Notes: generated by a model not told the origin, from the letters alone. Positions 45,283 to 54,937 are shown, counted from the stretch's first letter. The stretch is DNA of 64,000 nucleotides from Winogradskyella vidalii (GCF_013403955.1 NZ_JABFDG010000004.1:1-64000), one strand, 5' to 3'. Made by a program: numbers and translations.

Positions 45283-45912
45283 TTAACGTGTTTTTAACCA
45301 CCCTGTAATACTCAATCTTTGCGTATTTACGGGTTTTACTTCGTGCTCTAATTCTTGACTCTCAAAAATGACAACTTTACCAGGAAAAGGATAAATCACT
45401 TTGTCCTCACCATCTAAATAAAGTACCAATTCGCCGCCATTTTCAGGTTGCCAATCTTCACTATTTAAATAACAAACAAATGATAATTTACGTCGATCAT
45501 CATTCTGAAAGGTATCTAAATGACGTTTGTAAAAAGTTCCTTCAGGATAAATAGCATAATGAAACTCTTTCTGATTAACCCCAAGGAAACACGTGCGATT
45601 GAGATACGCTTTTAAATCATTAATTTTATTAAAGAATAGTTCCTCTGCCGTATTAATAACATTTTCATTAATCCAAAGAATAATATCGCCTCGGACGGCT
45701 TTTTTAACCAGTTCGTTGGTTTTATTCCCAATAGCCGATTTTTTAAAAGCATCTTCTTCATACTTTAAAAGCAAGGAATGCCGTAAAGCAACAACCTCAT
45801 CTTCTGAAAAAAAATCATCAACAATACTATATTTTTGTGATGAAATGTCTGAAATAATACGCTCATAAAGCGAATTTTCAACAAACGGAATAGCTTCAAA
45901 AAGACTATTCAC
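45283..45912 (-). CDS. 2OG-Fe(II) oxygenase (prolyl 4-hydroxylase type)
   Basis: 209 residues. The iron site is His and Asp in YKRHLDTF near 135, with the distal His in SQELEHEVKP near 193. The 2-oxoglutarate-binding Arg is in TQRLSITGWL. NGGELVLYLDG is characteristic of the family. It hydroxylates a protein or small molecule using oxygen and 2-oxoglutarate; the target is unknown. It is monocistronic and converges with the small membrane ORFs. Confidence 0.88.
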   Translation of the reverse strand: MNSLFEAIPFVENSLYERIISDISSQKYSIVDDFFSEDEVVALRHSLLLKYEEDAFKKSAIGNKTNELVKKAVRGDIILWINENVINTAEELFFNKINDLKAYLNRTCFLGVNQKEFHYAIYPEGTFYKRHLDTFQNDDRRKLSFVCYLNSEDWQPENGGELVLYLDGEDKVIYPFPGKVVIFESQELEHEVKPVNTQRLSITGWLKTR

Positions 45913-46173
45913 CGTTACTTGTGCAAAAATTTAATGCCTTCATACACTTTCAATATTTTAAAAAAAGTGCGCAAATGTAATCTAAAAAGCCATTCCTTTT
46001 AGAAAGAACTCATCATCACTTTTTCTTTATCCTAAAAAATGAGTTAAATTTGCCCATATTTCATCTATTTTCTTACACGTAGCGGTGCTATGTCTTTCAA
46101 AAATAGCTTCATCTGAACAAATTTCTTTTCATTTTCGGTTAAAAACAAAAAGTCAAGATGAGTTCAATTATAA

Positions 46174-46181
46174 TATCTTTG
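46174..46181 (+). promoter_or_regulatory. Probable -7 box of queD
   Basis: TATCTTTG fits TAnnTTTG and lies 19 bp before the start codon. A TTG -33 element is missing at the normal distance. Confidence 0.45.
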
Positions 46182-46200
46182 CAGTATAATTTAGTACCCC

Positions 46201-46650
46201 ATGAGTAAAATTCGAATTACAAAACAGTTTTCTTTTGAAACAGGTCATGCCTTATATGGCTACGATGGTAAGTGTAAAAACGTGCATGGCCATAGTTACA
46301 ACTTACACGTAACGGTTATTGGAACGCCAATTTCAGATACTAATAACGTAAAATACGGTATGGTGATTGATTTTGGAGATTTAAAGAAGATTGTAAAGGA
46401 AGACATTGTTGATGTGTTTGACCATGCTACGGTGTTTAACAAAAACACCCCTCATGTAGAGCTAGCAAGAGAATTAGAAGCTAGAGACCACAACGTTTTA
46501 TTGGTAGATTATCAACCCACAAGCGAAATGATGGTGATTGATTTTGCTGAAAAAATCAAAAAACGTTTACCTAATAACATTGAGCTACATTCATTAAGAC
46601 TTTCGGAAACAGCATCCTCTTTTGCGGAATGGTATGCATCAGACAATTAA
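46201..46650 (+). CDS. queD: 6-carboxytetrahydropterin synthase family protein
   Basis: 149 residues. Zinc ligands are His in SFETGHALYG and the pair in VHGHSYNLHV near 30-35. The catalytic Cys lies in the GKCKNVHG segment and DHATVF near 82 completes the site. It converts dihydroneopterin triphosphate to 6-carboxytetrahydropterin, first steps of queuosine synthesis; 6-pyruvoyltetrahydropterin synthase activity is an alternative. It lies just upstream of lpxH on the same strand. Confidence 0.88.
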   Translation: MSKIRITKQFSFETGHALYGYDGKCKNVHGHSYNLHVTVIGTPISDTNNVKYGMVIDFGDLKKIVKEDIVDVFDHATVFNKNTPHVELARELEARDHNVLLVDYQPTSEMMVIDFAEKIKKRLPNNIELHSLRLSETASSFAEWYASDN

Positions 46651-46682
46651 GAAAACCTAGTAGGTCTAAAGTAGAAACTACA

Positions 46683-47456
46683 ATGGATAGAGACAAATTC
46701 AACATAACCATTCCCGAAGGAAAAAAAATATACTTCGCTTCCGATAATCATTTAGGTGCTCCAACAAGTGACGCTTCCAAACCTCGTGAGAAAAAATTTG
46801 TCGCTTGGTTAGATGAGATTAAACATGATGCTGCTGCAATTTTCCTATTAGGCGATTTATTCGATTTTTGGTTTGAATATAAAACGGTTGTCCCAAAAGG
46901 ATTTACAAGAACACTTGGCAAACTTGCAGAAATAAGCGATTCCGGAATTCCGATTTACTATTTTGTAGGGAATCACGATTTATGGATGAATGGTTATTTT
47001 GAAGAAGAACTCGGTATTCCTGTATATCATGAACCTAAAGAATTCCTATTTAATAATACCGCTGTATTTATTGGTCATGGCGATGGTTTAGGTCCTGAAG
47101 ACAAAGGCTACAAACGCATGAAAAAAGTGTTTACCAATCCGTTTTTCCAGTGGTGTTTTAAATGGGTGCATCCAGATATTGGTGTTAAAATTGGCCAATA
47201 TATGTCTGTAAAAAACAAGATGATTTCTGGCGATGATGATGCTAAATTTTTAGGCGAAGATAAGGAGTGGTTAGCGGTATATTGCAAACGTAAACTGGAA
47301 TCGAAGCATAGAGATTTCTTCGTATTTGGACATAGACACCTGCCTTTAGAAATTGACTTGAATAAAAACTCAAAGTATATTAACCTAGGCGACTGGATTC
47401 AGTATTATACTTACGGCGTTTTTGACGGAGAAACTTTTGAATTAAATACCTATTAA
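46683..47456 (+). CDS. lpxH: UDP-2,3-diacylglucosamine diphosphatase
   Basis: 257 residues from the ATG at 46683 (MDRDKFNITIPE); the longer frame overlaps queD. Calcineurin-like phosphoesterase motifs occur in order: FASDNHLGAP, LLGDLFDFWF, FVGNHDLW, IGHGDGLG and FGHRHLP. It hydrolyses UDP-2,3-diacylglucosamine to lipid X in lipid A synthesis at the inner face of the inner membrane. Bacteroidota use this metal-dependent form. Probably transcribed with queD. Confidence 0.88.
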   Translation: MDRDKFNITIPEGKKIYFASDNHLGAPTSDASKPREKKFVAWLDEIKHDAAAIFLLGDLFDFWFEYKTVVPKGFTRTLGKLAEISDSGIPIYYFVGNHDLWMNGYFEEELGIPVYHEPKEFLFNNTAVFIGHGDGLGPEDKGYKRMKKVFTNPFFQWCFKWVHPDIGVKIGQYMSVKNKMISGDDDAKFLGEDKEWLAVYCKRKLESKHRDFFVFGHRHLPLEIDLNKNSKYINLGDWIQYYTYGVFDGETFELNTY

Positions 47457-47677
47457 TTTCGCCTTGTTTTTACTTTAACAGATGCGTAAGTAGACACAGA
47501 ATAAGGCACCACAAAGCATAAGCCAAGCTTTAACCAATTTACTTTCTCAAAATTTAAATGATATAAAAGGTCGCCTTGGTTGATAATATTTAAAATACAA
47601 CCAACCACTATAGCGACTTTAATTGAAGAAATAATGATGTCTTTTTCTAAAGCTATTTTAAGCAGTTTTAGAATCAT
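47453..47677 (-). CDS. NrtS-like small membrane protein
   Basis: 74 residues from the ATG at 47677 (MILKLLKIALEKD). Two hydrophobic helices, IISSIKVAIVVGCILNIINQG and WLKLGLCFVVPYSVSTYASV, match the short nitrate/nitrite transporter NrtS family, whose C-terminal PY-VSTYASV motif is recognisable. It ends across the 3' end of lpxH, overlapping by 4 bp on the opposite strand. Transport of nitrate is known for family members and not shown here. Confidence 0.7.
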   Translation of the reverse strand: MILKLLKIALEKDIIISSIKVAIVVGCILNIINQGDLLYHLNFEKVNWLKLGLCFVVPYSVSTYASVKVKTRRN

Positions 47678-47735
47678 GCTAAATGTTATATTTTGCTTGC
47701 AAAAGTAATAAAAATGACAAGGCTTAAAAGTTATT

Positions 47736-49007
47736 TTATAGTCCTTCTTTTTCGTGTGCTTCAATATCTTTGGTTAAATCGAGATTGCGCAACGTTTTAT
47801 TTTTAATACCAATTGCAGTTACCGTAATTAAGGTCATCGTCCCACCAAAAATAACAGCAACAGGCGGACCTAATAGTTTTGCAGCTAAACCACTTTCAAA
47901 AGCCCCCAGCTCGTTAGAAGACCCTACAAACATAGAATTTACGGAAGCAACACGACCGCGCATGTGGTCTGGTGTTTTTAATTGTAAAATGGTTTGCCGT
48001 ATCACCATAGAAACACCATCGGCCACGCCAGACAAGAATAAAGCCACCACACTGACCCAAAATATCTCAGACATACCAAATGTAATAATACAGAGCCCAA
48101 ATAAGAAAATGGAAATCAGTAGTTTTTTACCTGCGTTTTTAGTCACAGGTAAATAGGTTGTAATAAACATGGAAAGGATACTTCCAATGGATATAGAAGC
48201 ATTTAAAACACCAAAACCCTTAGAACCAACGTGTAAAATATCTTGTGCAAATACAGACAATAGGGCGACGGTACCACCAAACAAAACAGCAATCATATCT
48301 AAGGATAAAGCGCCTAAAATAGATTTATCACTATATACAAATTGCAGTCCTACTTTTAAACTTTTCTTTACAGATTCTCCAATATTTGGATTTAGAATAG
48401 GCTTTTTCTTAATTTGAAATGTAATAATTAGCGATAAGGTCACCATAGCAAAAACGACACACAAGGTATAGTCTACACCCATCCAATCAATAGAAAAACC
48501 AGCAAAAAGAGCACCTAAAACACTCGCCGCTTTCCAGGTGCTACTGCTCCAAGTGGCAGCATTAGGATATACTTTTTTAGGAACAATAAGTGCAATTAAA
48601 GAAAAAATGGTTGGGCCAAAAAACGAACGTAAAAAGCCACCAAAAAAGACCAAAGCATAAATACAATATAGAATGGTAGAGGTTTCCCAATCACCTACGG
48701 CTTGTTCCCAAGTTAGTAGAAATAAGCCCAAACTAATTAATGAAAATGCTGCGATACATAAGGCAAGTAGATTTCGTTTTTCTTTTTGGTCTACAATATG
48801 CCCTGCAAACAAAGCCATGGTAAAAGCAGGTATAATTTCCATTAAACCAATTAAACCTAAATACAGCGGGTCTTTAGTTAAGGTGTACACCTCCCATTCT
48901 ATCACAATAAATTGCATAGACCAGCCGAAAATTAATAAAAATCGTAATAGTAAAAAGGTATTAAATTCTCTAATCCTTAATGCTGCGTAGGGGTCGTTTT
49001 TTGCCAA
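47736..49007 (-). CDS. MFS transporter (DHA3-like)
   Basis: 423 residues with about 12 membrane helices. It begins AALRIREFNTFLLLRFLLIFGWSMQFIVIEW; the MFS loop motif between helices 2 and 3 is AGHIVDQKEKRNLL. RQTILQLKTPDHMRGRVASVNSMFVGSSNELG near 325 is typical of EntS/macrolide-efflux-like carriers. It probably exports a small molecule; substrate unknown. NrtS follows it in the same direction. Confidence 0.9.
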   Translation of the reverse strand: MAKNDPYAALRIREFNTFLLLRFLLIFGWSMQFIVIEWEVYTLTKDPLYLGLIGLMEIIPAFTMALFAGHIVDQKEKRNLLALCIAAFSLISLGLFLLTWEQAVGDWETSTILYCIYALVFFGGFLRSFFGPTIFSLIALIVPKKVYPNAATWSSSTWKAASVLGALFAGFSIDWMGVDYTLCVVFAMVTLSLIITFQIKKKPILNPNIGESVKKSLKVGLQFVYSDKSILGALSLDMIAVLFGGTVALLSVFAQDILHVGSKGFGVLNASISIGSILSMFITTYLPVTKNAGKKLLISIFLFGLCIITFGMSEIFWVSVVALFLSGVADGVSMVIRQTILQLKTPDHMRGRVASVNSMFVGSSNELGAFESGLAAKLLGPPVAVIFGGTMTLITVTAIGIKNKTLRNLDLTKDIEAHEKEGL

Positions 49008-49023
49008 TTTAGTTTAGAATTAC

Positions 49024-49058
49024 TAGACCTGTTAGGTTTTTGAAACCTGACAGGTCTA
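49024..49058. repeat. REP-like hairpin
   Basis: Arms TAGACCTGTTAGGTTT (49024-49039) and AAACCTGACAGGTCTA (49043-49058) pair with one G-T mismatch around a 3-nt loop. GACCTG-CAGGTC palindromes of this kind recur between genes in Flavobacteriaceae. No U-tract follows, so it is more repeat than terminator. Confidence 0.6.
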
Positions 49059-49153
49059 CAATGGATTTTTTATTACTGTAAAAAATATTACCAATTATTT
49101 ATACCTAGAAGGCACCTGCAAACCTGATTTGATATCTCTTCTTGCAGGATTCA

Positions 49154-50869
49154 TTATGCCTTAATATCCTTCAGTTTCAACTGTAAACTTACATTTCCAT
49201 TCCAATGGTTTTCATCAATAGCATAAGCGACACTAAAAAGTTTTTTATCTTTTATCATATCGATTTTATCTCCCAGACCAAAACCAATACACACAATTTT
49301 ATTATTTCCACTTTGCTCAGTACACGCACTAAAAGATTGCGTTGCCGTTAGCCTAATATGCTTATCATCTTCGCCAACACATTTCCCCCAACCAGTATCT
49401 GTTATGTTTTGCGACATAAAGGTGGGCGACATGTTTCCAGGCCCAAATGGGGCAAATTGTCTAATAATGCGGAATAATTTATTATTGATTTCACCGAGTT
49501 CGATATCTAAATCTATTTTTAACTCTTCGGTTAAAAGTTTTGGGTCTATAGTTTCTTTAACGACATTTTCAAATTTGGCTTTAAAAGCCTCATAGTTTTC
49601 AGGTAATAAAGTTAATCCTGCTGCATATTTATGGCCACCAAATTGTTCAATATGTTCGCTACATGCTTCGAGTGCATTATACACATCAAATCCTTTTACA
49701 GAACGTGCTGAAGCCGCTAATTTATCACCGCTTTTAGTGAACACCAAAGTCGGTCTGTAATACGTTTCTATTAAACGAGACGCCACAATACCAATAACAC
49801 CTTTGTGCCAAGATTCATGATACACAACGGTTGTAAAGCCTTCTTGCTCTTTATTTTCTTCAATTTGAACTAAAGCTTCTTGCGTAATGCGTTTATCGGT
49901 TTCTTTTCGGTCTGCATTATAATCCTCAATTTCTAAAGCATAGGTTTCCGCAAGGTTAGCATTGGTTTCGGATAATAACCGAACCGCATAATTACCATGT
50001 TTCATGCGTCCTGCCGCATTAATCCGAGGTGCAATAATAAAAACAACATCTGTAATCGTCAATGTCTCTTTTTTCACCTGATTAATAATGGCTTTAAATC
50101 CTGGTCTTGGACTGGTATTAATTACCTGTAAACCTAAATAGGCTAAAGCTCTATTTTCATCTACAATAGGAACAATATCGGCTCCAATGGCGGTAGCCAC
50201 CAAATCGAGATATTCGGTTAAATCTTCAGCTGTTTGTCCTTGTTTGGAAGCCAAAGCCGTAATGAGTTTAAACCCGACGCCACAACCACATAATTCTTTA
50301 AATGGATAGTCACAATCGTCGCGTTTGGGGTCTAAAACCGCAACAGCATCTGGAATTTCAGCACCTGGTCTGTGGTGGTCACAGATAATAAAATCGACAC
50401 CTTTTTCTTTAGCATAAGCGACTTTTTCGATGGCTTTTATACCACAATCGAGTGCAATAATTAGGGTAAAGCCATTATCGTCTGCAAAATCGATGCCTTT
50501 AAAAGAGATACCATAACCTTCGTCATAGCGGTCTGGAATATACGTCGCTATTTTATCAGTTCGCGTTTTTAAATATGAAGACATTAAAGCCACTGAGGTG
50601 GTTCCATCGACATCATAATCACCATAAACCATAATATTTTCACCAGATTCAAGCGCTTGTTCAATACGCGCAACCGCTTTATCCATATCTTTCATTAAAA
50701 ATGGATTATGAAGGTCTTTAAAACTTGGCCTAAAAAATGTTTTAGCAGCATCAAAAGTAGTAATACCACGTTGCAATAATAAGGTTGCAACGATATCATC
50801 AACTTGAAGTGCTTCTTTCAAAAATGCCACTTTACTGGCTTCTGGTTTTGGTTTAAGTGTCCAACGCAT
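49154..50869 (-). CDS. recJ: Single-stranded-DNA-specific exonuclease RecJ
   Basis: 571 residues. DHH phosphoesterase motifs: YGDYDVDGTTSVALM near 80, FIICDHHRPGAEIPDA near 160, and FVHAGRMN-like IAPRINAAGRMKHG near 285. The DHHA1 domain (QFGGHKYAAGLTL near 410) and an OB-like C-terminus follow. It degrades single-stranded DNA 5' to 3' in recombination and mismatch repair. It is monocistronic. Confidence 0.94.
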   Translation of the reverse strand: MRWTLKPKPEASKVAFLKEALQVDDIVATLLLQRGITTFDAAKTFFRPSFKDLHNPFLMKDMDKAVARIEQALESGENIMVYGDYDVDGTTSVALMSSYLKTRTDKIATYIPDRYDEGYGISFKGIDFADDNGFTLIIALDCGIKAIEKVAYAKEKGVDFIICDHHRPGAEIPDAVAVLDPKRDDCDYPFKELCGCGVGFKLITALASKQGQTAEDLTEYLDLVATAIGADIVPIVDENRALAYLGLQVINTSPRPGFKAIINQVKKETLTITDVVFIIAPRINAAGRMKHGNYAVRLLSETNANLAETYALEIEDYNADRKETDKRITQEALVQIEENKEQEGFTTVVYHESWHKGVIGIVASRLIETYYRPTLVFTKSGDKLAASARSVKGFDVYNALEACSEHIEQFGGHKYAAGLTLLPENYEAFKAKFENVVKETIDPKLLTEELKIDLDIELGEINNKLFRIIRQFAPFGPGNMSPTFMSQNITDTGWGKCVGEDDKHIRLTATQSFSACTEQSGNNKIVCIGFGLGDKIDMIKDKKLFSVAYAIDENHWNGNVSLQLKLKDIKA

Positions 50870-50941
50870 AATTTTCTTTGAAAATAAATCTCAATCTTTA
50901 AAATTATAAATTCCAAAAACTATTCGATAATAATTATATTC

Positions 50942-51364
50942 TTATTTATTATGATAATGAATATGTGTTTCAACGGTTGCAAACTGTCTAAACATTTCCA
51001 TAACACCACAGTACTTATCAACGGATAAGTTCACGGCACGTTCGCATTTTTTTTCGTTTAAATCGGTACCATAAAAATGATAATCTACAACCACGGTGTG
51101 GTAATATTTAGGGTGTTCTTCAGTGAGTTCTCCAGAAACATCCATTTTAAAATCATCAATTTCTACTTTCATTTTATCGAGCGTAGAAATCACATCTAAG
51201 CCAGAGCACCCTGCTAAAGAGGACAACATCATGGCTTTTGGTGAAAGTCCATTTCTTTTGTCGGTTCCCACAATATTGGTATCCATTAGGACAGTTTTTC
51301 CACTTGGATTATCGGATTCGAATGTTAAGCCACCCTTCCAATTTGTCGTGATTTTATGTTGCAT
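50942..51364 (-). CDS. OsmC family protein
   Basis: 140 residues. The two redox cysteines of the OsmC/Ohr fold are in SSLAGCSGLDVIST near 53 and VDKYCGVMEMFRQFA near 118. It probably reduces hydroperoxides with thiol help. It is monocistronic and divergent from the CMD-family gene, which also belongs to peroxide/alkylhydroperoxidase-type families. Confidence 0.87.
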   Translation of the reverse strand: MQHKITTNWKGGLTFESDNPSGKTVLMDTNIVGTDKRNGLSPKAMMLSSLAGCSGLDVISTLDKMKVEIDDFKMDVSGELTEEHPKYYHTVVVDYHFYGTDLNEKKCERAVNLSVDKYCGVMEMFRQFATVETHIHYHNK

Positions 51365-51474
51365 AGTGTTTCGTTTTAAAAGTTAGTAATCGTTGTGGTA
51401 TTTAAGATTTATAGTTTTACTAAATCTTAAAGTGTTATCTTAGTTACTTCAAAAATACTACTAAAAAAATAACT

Positions 51475-52077
51475 ATGGCATTAGTCAACCCTTTGTCTGC
51501 AGAACACGATTTAGAAACTCAGGAATTAGCAAAATTTTTTAATGAAACCCTTGGGTTTTGTCCAAATTCGGTATTGACCATGCAGCACCGGCCAGCAATT
51601 AGTATGGCGTTTATTAACTTAAATAAAGCCGTGATGGCTAATGAAGGTCGCGTGACCTCAGCCTTAAAACGCATGATTGCTTGGGTGAGTAGTAATGCAA
51701 CCGGTTGTCGTTATTGCCAGGCGCATGCCATTAGAGCAGCGGAACGCTATGGTGCAGAACAAGAGCAGTTAGATAACATTTGGGAGTATAAAACCCATGC
51801 TGCATTTTCTGAAGCCGAACGTGCAGCACTTGATTTTAGCTTAGCAGCTAGTCAAATACCAAATGCAGTAAATGCGGAAATTAAAGAACGCTTATACCAA
51901 CATTGGGATGAAGGTGAAATTGTAGAAATGTTAGGTGTCATTTCATTATTTGGTTATTTAAACCGTTGGAATGATTCTATGGGAACAACTATGGAAAGTG
52001 GAGCGATTGAAAGTGGCAATCAATTTTTAGGAAAACATGGTTTTGTGGTTGGGAAGCATGATGGGTCGTTGTATTAA
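51475..52077 (+). CDS. Carboxymuconolactone decarboxylase family protein
   Basis: 200 residues. AhpD/CMD-like core with the redox CxxC and His in ATGCRYCQAHAIRAAERYG near 75-95. Peroxidase-related members of about this length are common in Flavobacteria. Helices before and after match the family (NSVLTMQHRPAISMAF, ISLFGYLNRWND). Substrate unknown. Confidence 0.82.
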   Translation: MALVNPLSAEHDLETQELAKFFNETLGFCPNSVLTMQHRPAISMAFINLNKAVMANEGRVTSALKRMIAWVSSNATGCRYCQAHAIRAAERYGAEQEQLDNIWEYKTHAAFSEAERAALDFSLAASQIPNAVNAEIKERLYQHWDEGEIVEMLGVISLFGYLNRWNDSMGTTMESGAIESGNQFLGKHGFVVGKHDGSLY

Positions 52078-52095
52078 TTCAAAATTAATTTTATA

Positions 52096-52869
52096 ATGAA
52101 ACTATTAAAATTCACTTTCCTTATAGCAATAAACACCTTATTTTTACTTGGATGTAAATCTTCTGAAAAAGATAAAAGTGAGGACTCTTTTACTTTTGTT
52201 GGAAGAAACGCTTACACTATAAATTACTACAATGGTTTAGAATACTATAGATTAAATGAAACCCAAAAATTCATGGATGGCTATTATGTTGTTGGTGATA
52301 AAATGTCTAAATGGGAAGAATTTGAATTTAAAGAAGGTTTGTTAAATGGTGATTATATTGTGTTTCATCCCAATGGTGAAATTTTTTCTCACACGCTATA
52401 CGCTAATGGCAAAAAACATGGTGACGAACTATTGTATTATCCTGATGGTGTTTTAAATAGTAAAAAGACGTATCAAAATGATGTTTTAGTTGGAAGTACT
52501 TATTCTTATTTTCAAAGTGGAAATGTACAATCCGAATCTAAAATTGAAGATGGAGAATCTATAGAGACACAGTATTTTGATTTATTAGGAAATATTGTTT
52601 CTCAACGTTTTATTAAAGACAGCAGAACAATTACACAAAAGATTGTAGAAGGAAAGATATACTCTGAAATGGTGTCCTCTAATTATGATGATTACGAAAC
52701 TATAAAGTTTTTCAATGACGATGGAAGCACAAAAATATACTTACAAAGAAAAGAAGAAAAAGAAAGCTTCTACATCATAGAACTCGATGAAAATGGCGAT
52801 GAAATTTTAAAAGTAGATGTCAAAGCAAATCCAGATGCTGCCATGAAGTATTATCCGTATTTTAATTAA
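52096..52869 (+). CDS. Lipoprotein with YwqK/MORN-like repeats
   Basis: 257 residues. The lipoprotein signal is TFLIAINTLFLLGCKSSE. At about 85-150 there are repeats of the form GxYxxFHPNGEIFSHTLYANGKKHGDELLYYPDG, the pattern annotated as toxin-antitoxin YwqK family antitoxin. In Bacteroidota these are mostly surface or periplasmic proteins and not genuine antitoxins. No toxin gene is adjacent. It begins 18 bp after the CMD-family gene. Confidence 0.75.
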   Translation: MKLLKFTFLIAINTLFLLGCKSSEKDKSEDSFTFVGRNAYTINYYNGLEYYRLNETQKFMDGYYVVGDKMSKWEEFEFKEGLLNGDYIVFHPNGEIFSHTLYANGKKHGDELLYYPDGVLNSKKTYQNDVLVGSTYSYFQSGNVQSESKIEDGESIETQYFDLLGNIVSQRFIKDSRTITQKIVEGKIYSEMVSSNYDDYETIKFFNDDGSTKIYLQRKEEKESFYIIELDENGDEILKVDVKANPDAAMKYYPYFN

Positions 52870-52875
52870 TCAAAC

Positions 52876-53445
52876 TTATATTAATTCTTTAACCTTCTTC
52901 CTCAACTCAGGCACTACCAATTCTTCAAACCAAGGATTCTTACTACGCCAAAAGCGATTGGTTGGTGACGGATGTGGAATGGGGAAATACTTAGGCAAAT
53001 ACGCCTTGTAGTCTCCAACAGTTTCCGTCAACGTTCGTTTAGCTTTACCTTTTAAATAATAGTTTTGCGCATAAGCACCTATTAAAATAATCAACTTCAC
53101 ATTTGGCATTTTATCTAATAATTGCTCATGCCATTTTGGGGCACATTCTGGTCGTGGCGGTAAATCGCCAGTTTTCGCTTTTCCAGGGTAACAAAATCCC
53201 ATAGGCATAATCGCGAAATTTTTGGTATCATAGAATTGGGCTTCCGTCACATTGAGCCATTGTCGTAATCGTTTTCCGCTTTGGTCGTCCCAAGGAATAC
53301 CAGAAGCGTGGACTTTTGTCCCTGGTGCCTGTCCTATAATTACAATTTTAGAATGTATGTTTGAGGTGACTACAGGTCTTGGACCTAAAGGCAAATGGGC
53401 TTTACAAAGTGTACATTGGCTAATGGTGTATAGTAATTCCTTCAT
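52876..53445 (-). CDS. Uracil-DNA glycosylase family protein
   Basis: 189 residues. The N-terminal active-site motif IVIIGQAPGTKVHASGIPW is near 35 and the C-terminal motif HPSPTNRFWRSKNPWF near 158. CTLCKAHLPLGPRP resembles the cysteine-bearing start of family 4/5 enzymes but only two of the four iron-sulfur cysteines are obvious. It likely removes uracil or a related base from DNA. It is the downstream neighbour of the flavoprotein gene, 3 bp away. Confidence 0.82.
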   Translation of the reverse strand: MKELLYTISQCTLCKAHLPLGPRPVVTSNIHSKIVIIGQAPGTKVHASGIPWDDQSGKRLRQWLNVTEAQFYDTKNFAIMPMGFCYPGKAKTGDLPPRPECAPKWHEQLLDKMPNVKLIILIGAYAQNYYLKGKAKRTLTETVGDYKAYLPKYFPIPHPSPTNRFWRSKNPWFEELVVPELRKKVKELI

Positions 53446-53448
53446 ATA

Positions 53449-54810
53449 CTAATCCTCATCCTTCAACATGCTTTTTAAGTCGTTGGTATAAGATGGGTAC
53501 GTAAATATTTCCTTTTTAAAATCAGCAACGGTCATCTCTTTGTTTATGGCCATTGTAAATATATTAATCGTTTCATTGGCTTGCGAACCTAATAAATGTG
53601 CACCTACAATTTTATCGGTACGGTCGTTGACTAAAATTTTATACGCATAAGCTTCAGCATTTTCTCTTTGGGCATTATACCAACTTGATGCATCACCTTT
53701 ATAAACCTTTACATTTTTATAGCGGCTTTGCGCTTCTTCTTCAGAATAACCTACACTAGCTATTTGCGGTTTTGTAAACACTACAGAAGGAACTAAGGGA
53801 CTTTCAAATGCTTTTGAGTTTCCATTAACCATATTATGACCCGCAATATAGCCTTGTAAGCCAGAAAGTGGTGTTAAAGGTAGAGATTTACTAGATACAT
53901 CGCCACAAGCATAAACATTTTCATGACTAGTACTTTGCATAAAATCATTGACGAGTATACCAGATTCATCAGCGTTGATATTTGCTTTTTCCAAATCTAA
54001 TTTATCTATTGCTGGCACACGACCTGCGGTATTAAAGATTTTTTTTGCTTTAATCTTCTTGGTTTCGCCATCAATTTCAACACTTAATTTGAGCTTTTTC
54101 TTGCCTTTTTTTATTTGCTTAGGTGTTGCGTTGAAAATAAATGTAACGCCACGATTTTCTAATACCTCAACCAATTTTTCAACCAAAAAGGCATCGAAAG
54201 GTGCTAAGGCACGTTCACCAACTTCAATCATGGTAACATCGCATCCCATTGTAGAAAGCAGGTAGCAGAATTCCATACCAACATATCCTGAGCCTATAAA
54301 TATCGCGGATTTCGGGATTTTTTTCAAGTTAAGAATAGCGTCGCTTGTTTTTAATAAATCAGCCCCTTTAAACTCTAATGTTCGTGGTAAATACCCCGTA
54401 GCAATCACAAATTTATCAGCGGTAATAGTTTTGCCTTCCACCATAATTTCAGTTTCACTGATGAATTTTGGCGATTGATGATATAAATCGATACCTGAGT
54501 CTACTAGGTTTTCTTCTGTCTCTGATGGGACCGGCTTAGTAAATGTCTTTTTAAATTTCTGTACTGCTTTCCACTTAATTTTAGGTGATTTTTTGACTCC
54601 TAAACCTTTAAGCTGATTTGAATTTTGCATTAAGTCGGCAAACTGTATCAGTACTTTTTTGGGATCGCAACCTCTCGTGGCACAAGTACCTCCAAATTCT
54701 CTTTGGTCTGCAATAGCAACGGTTTGACCTGCTTCAACACAAACCTCAGCAGCCGTTTGTCCTGCAATTCCACTTCCAATGATAAATACGTCGTAATGTT
54801 TCGTTTTCAT
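53449..54810 (-). CDS. FAD-dependent pyridine nucleotide-disulfide oxidoreductase
   Basis: 453 residues. FAD loop IGSGIAGQTAAEVC, redox pair in GGTCATRGCDPKKVL (CxxxxC near 43-48), NAD(P) loop IGSGYVGMEFCYLL near 170, and ACGDVSSKSLPLTP near 300. The C-terminal dimer domain has FTYPSYTNDL where glutathione reductase and lipoamide dehydrogenase carry the His-Pro-Thr active site, so the usual His-Glu dyad is missing. It is therefore probably neither of those enzymes; substrate unknown. Confidence 0.87.
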   Translation of the reverse strand: MKTKHYDVFIIGSGIAGQTAAEVCVEAGQTVAIADQREFGGTCATRGCDPKKVLIQFADLMQNSNQLKGLGVKKSPKIKWKAVQKFKKTFTKPVPSETEENLVDSGIDLYHQSPKFISETEIMVEGKTITADKFVIATGYLPRTLEFKGADLLKTSDAILNLKKIPKSAIFIGSGYVGMEFCYLLSTMGCDVTMIEVGERALAPFDAFLVEKLVEVLENRGVTFIFNATPKQIKKGKKKLKLSVEIDGETKKIKAKKIFNTAGRVPAIDKLDLEKANINADESGILVNDFMQSTSHENVYACGDVSSKSLPLTPLSGLQGYIAGHNMVNGNSKAFESPLVPSVVFTKPQIASVGYSEEEAQSRYKNVKVYKGDASSWYNAQRENAEAYAYKILVNDRTDKIVGAHLLGSQANETINIFTMAINKEMTVADFKKEIFTYPSYTNDLKSMLKDED

Positions 54811-54937
54811 AATTCTAATATTGAACTAGTAAATTATGAAATCTAATTAAGGTTCAGTAATGCTGTTGCTTCAAAGATTAACCCAATCACAAAAGGATGA
54901 TATTTTGTTCATTTGCGATATTGAAGATGTTCATCGA

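Noticed and set aside
52096..52869. YwqK-like repeats as a toxin-antitoxin module
   Set aside because: There is no toxin partner, the protein is a lipoprotein, and the next gene is a convergent DNA glycosylase.
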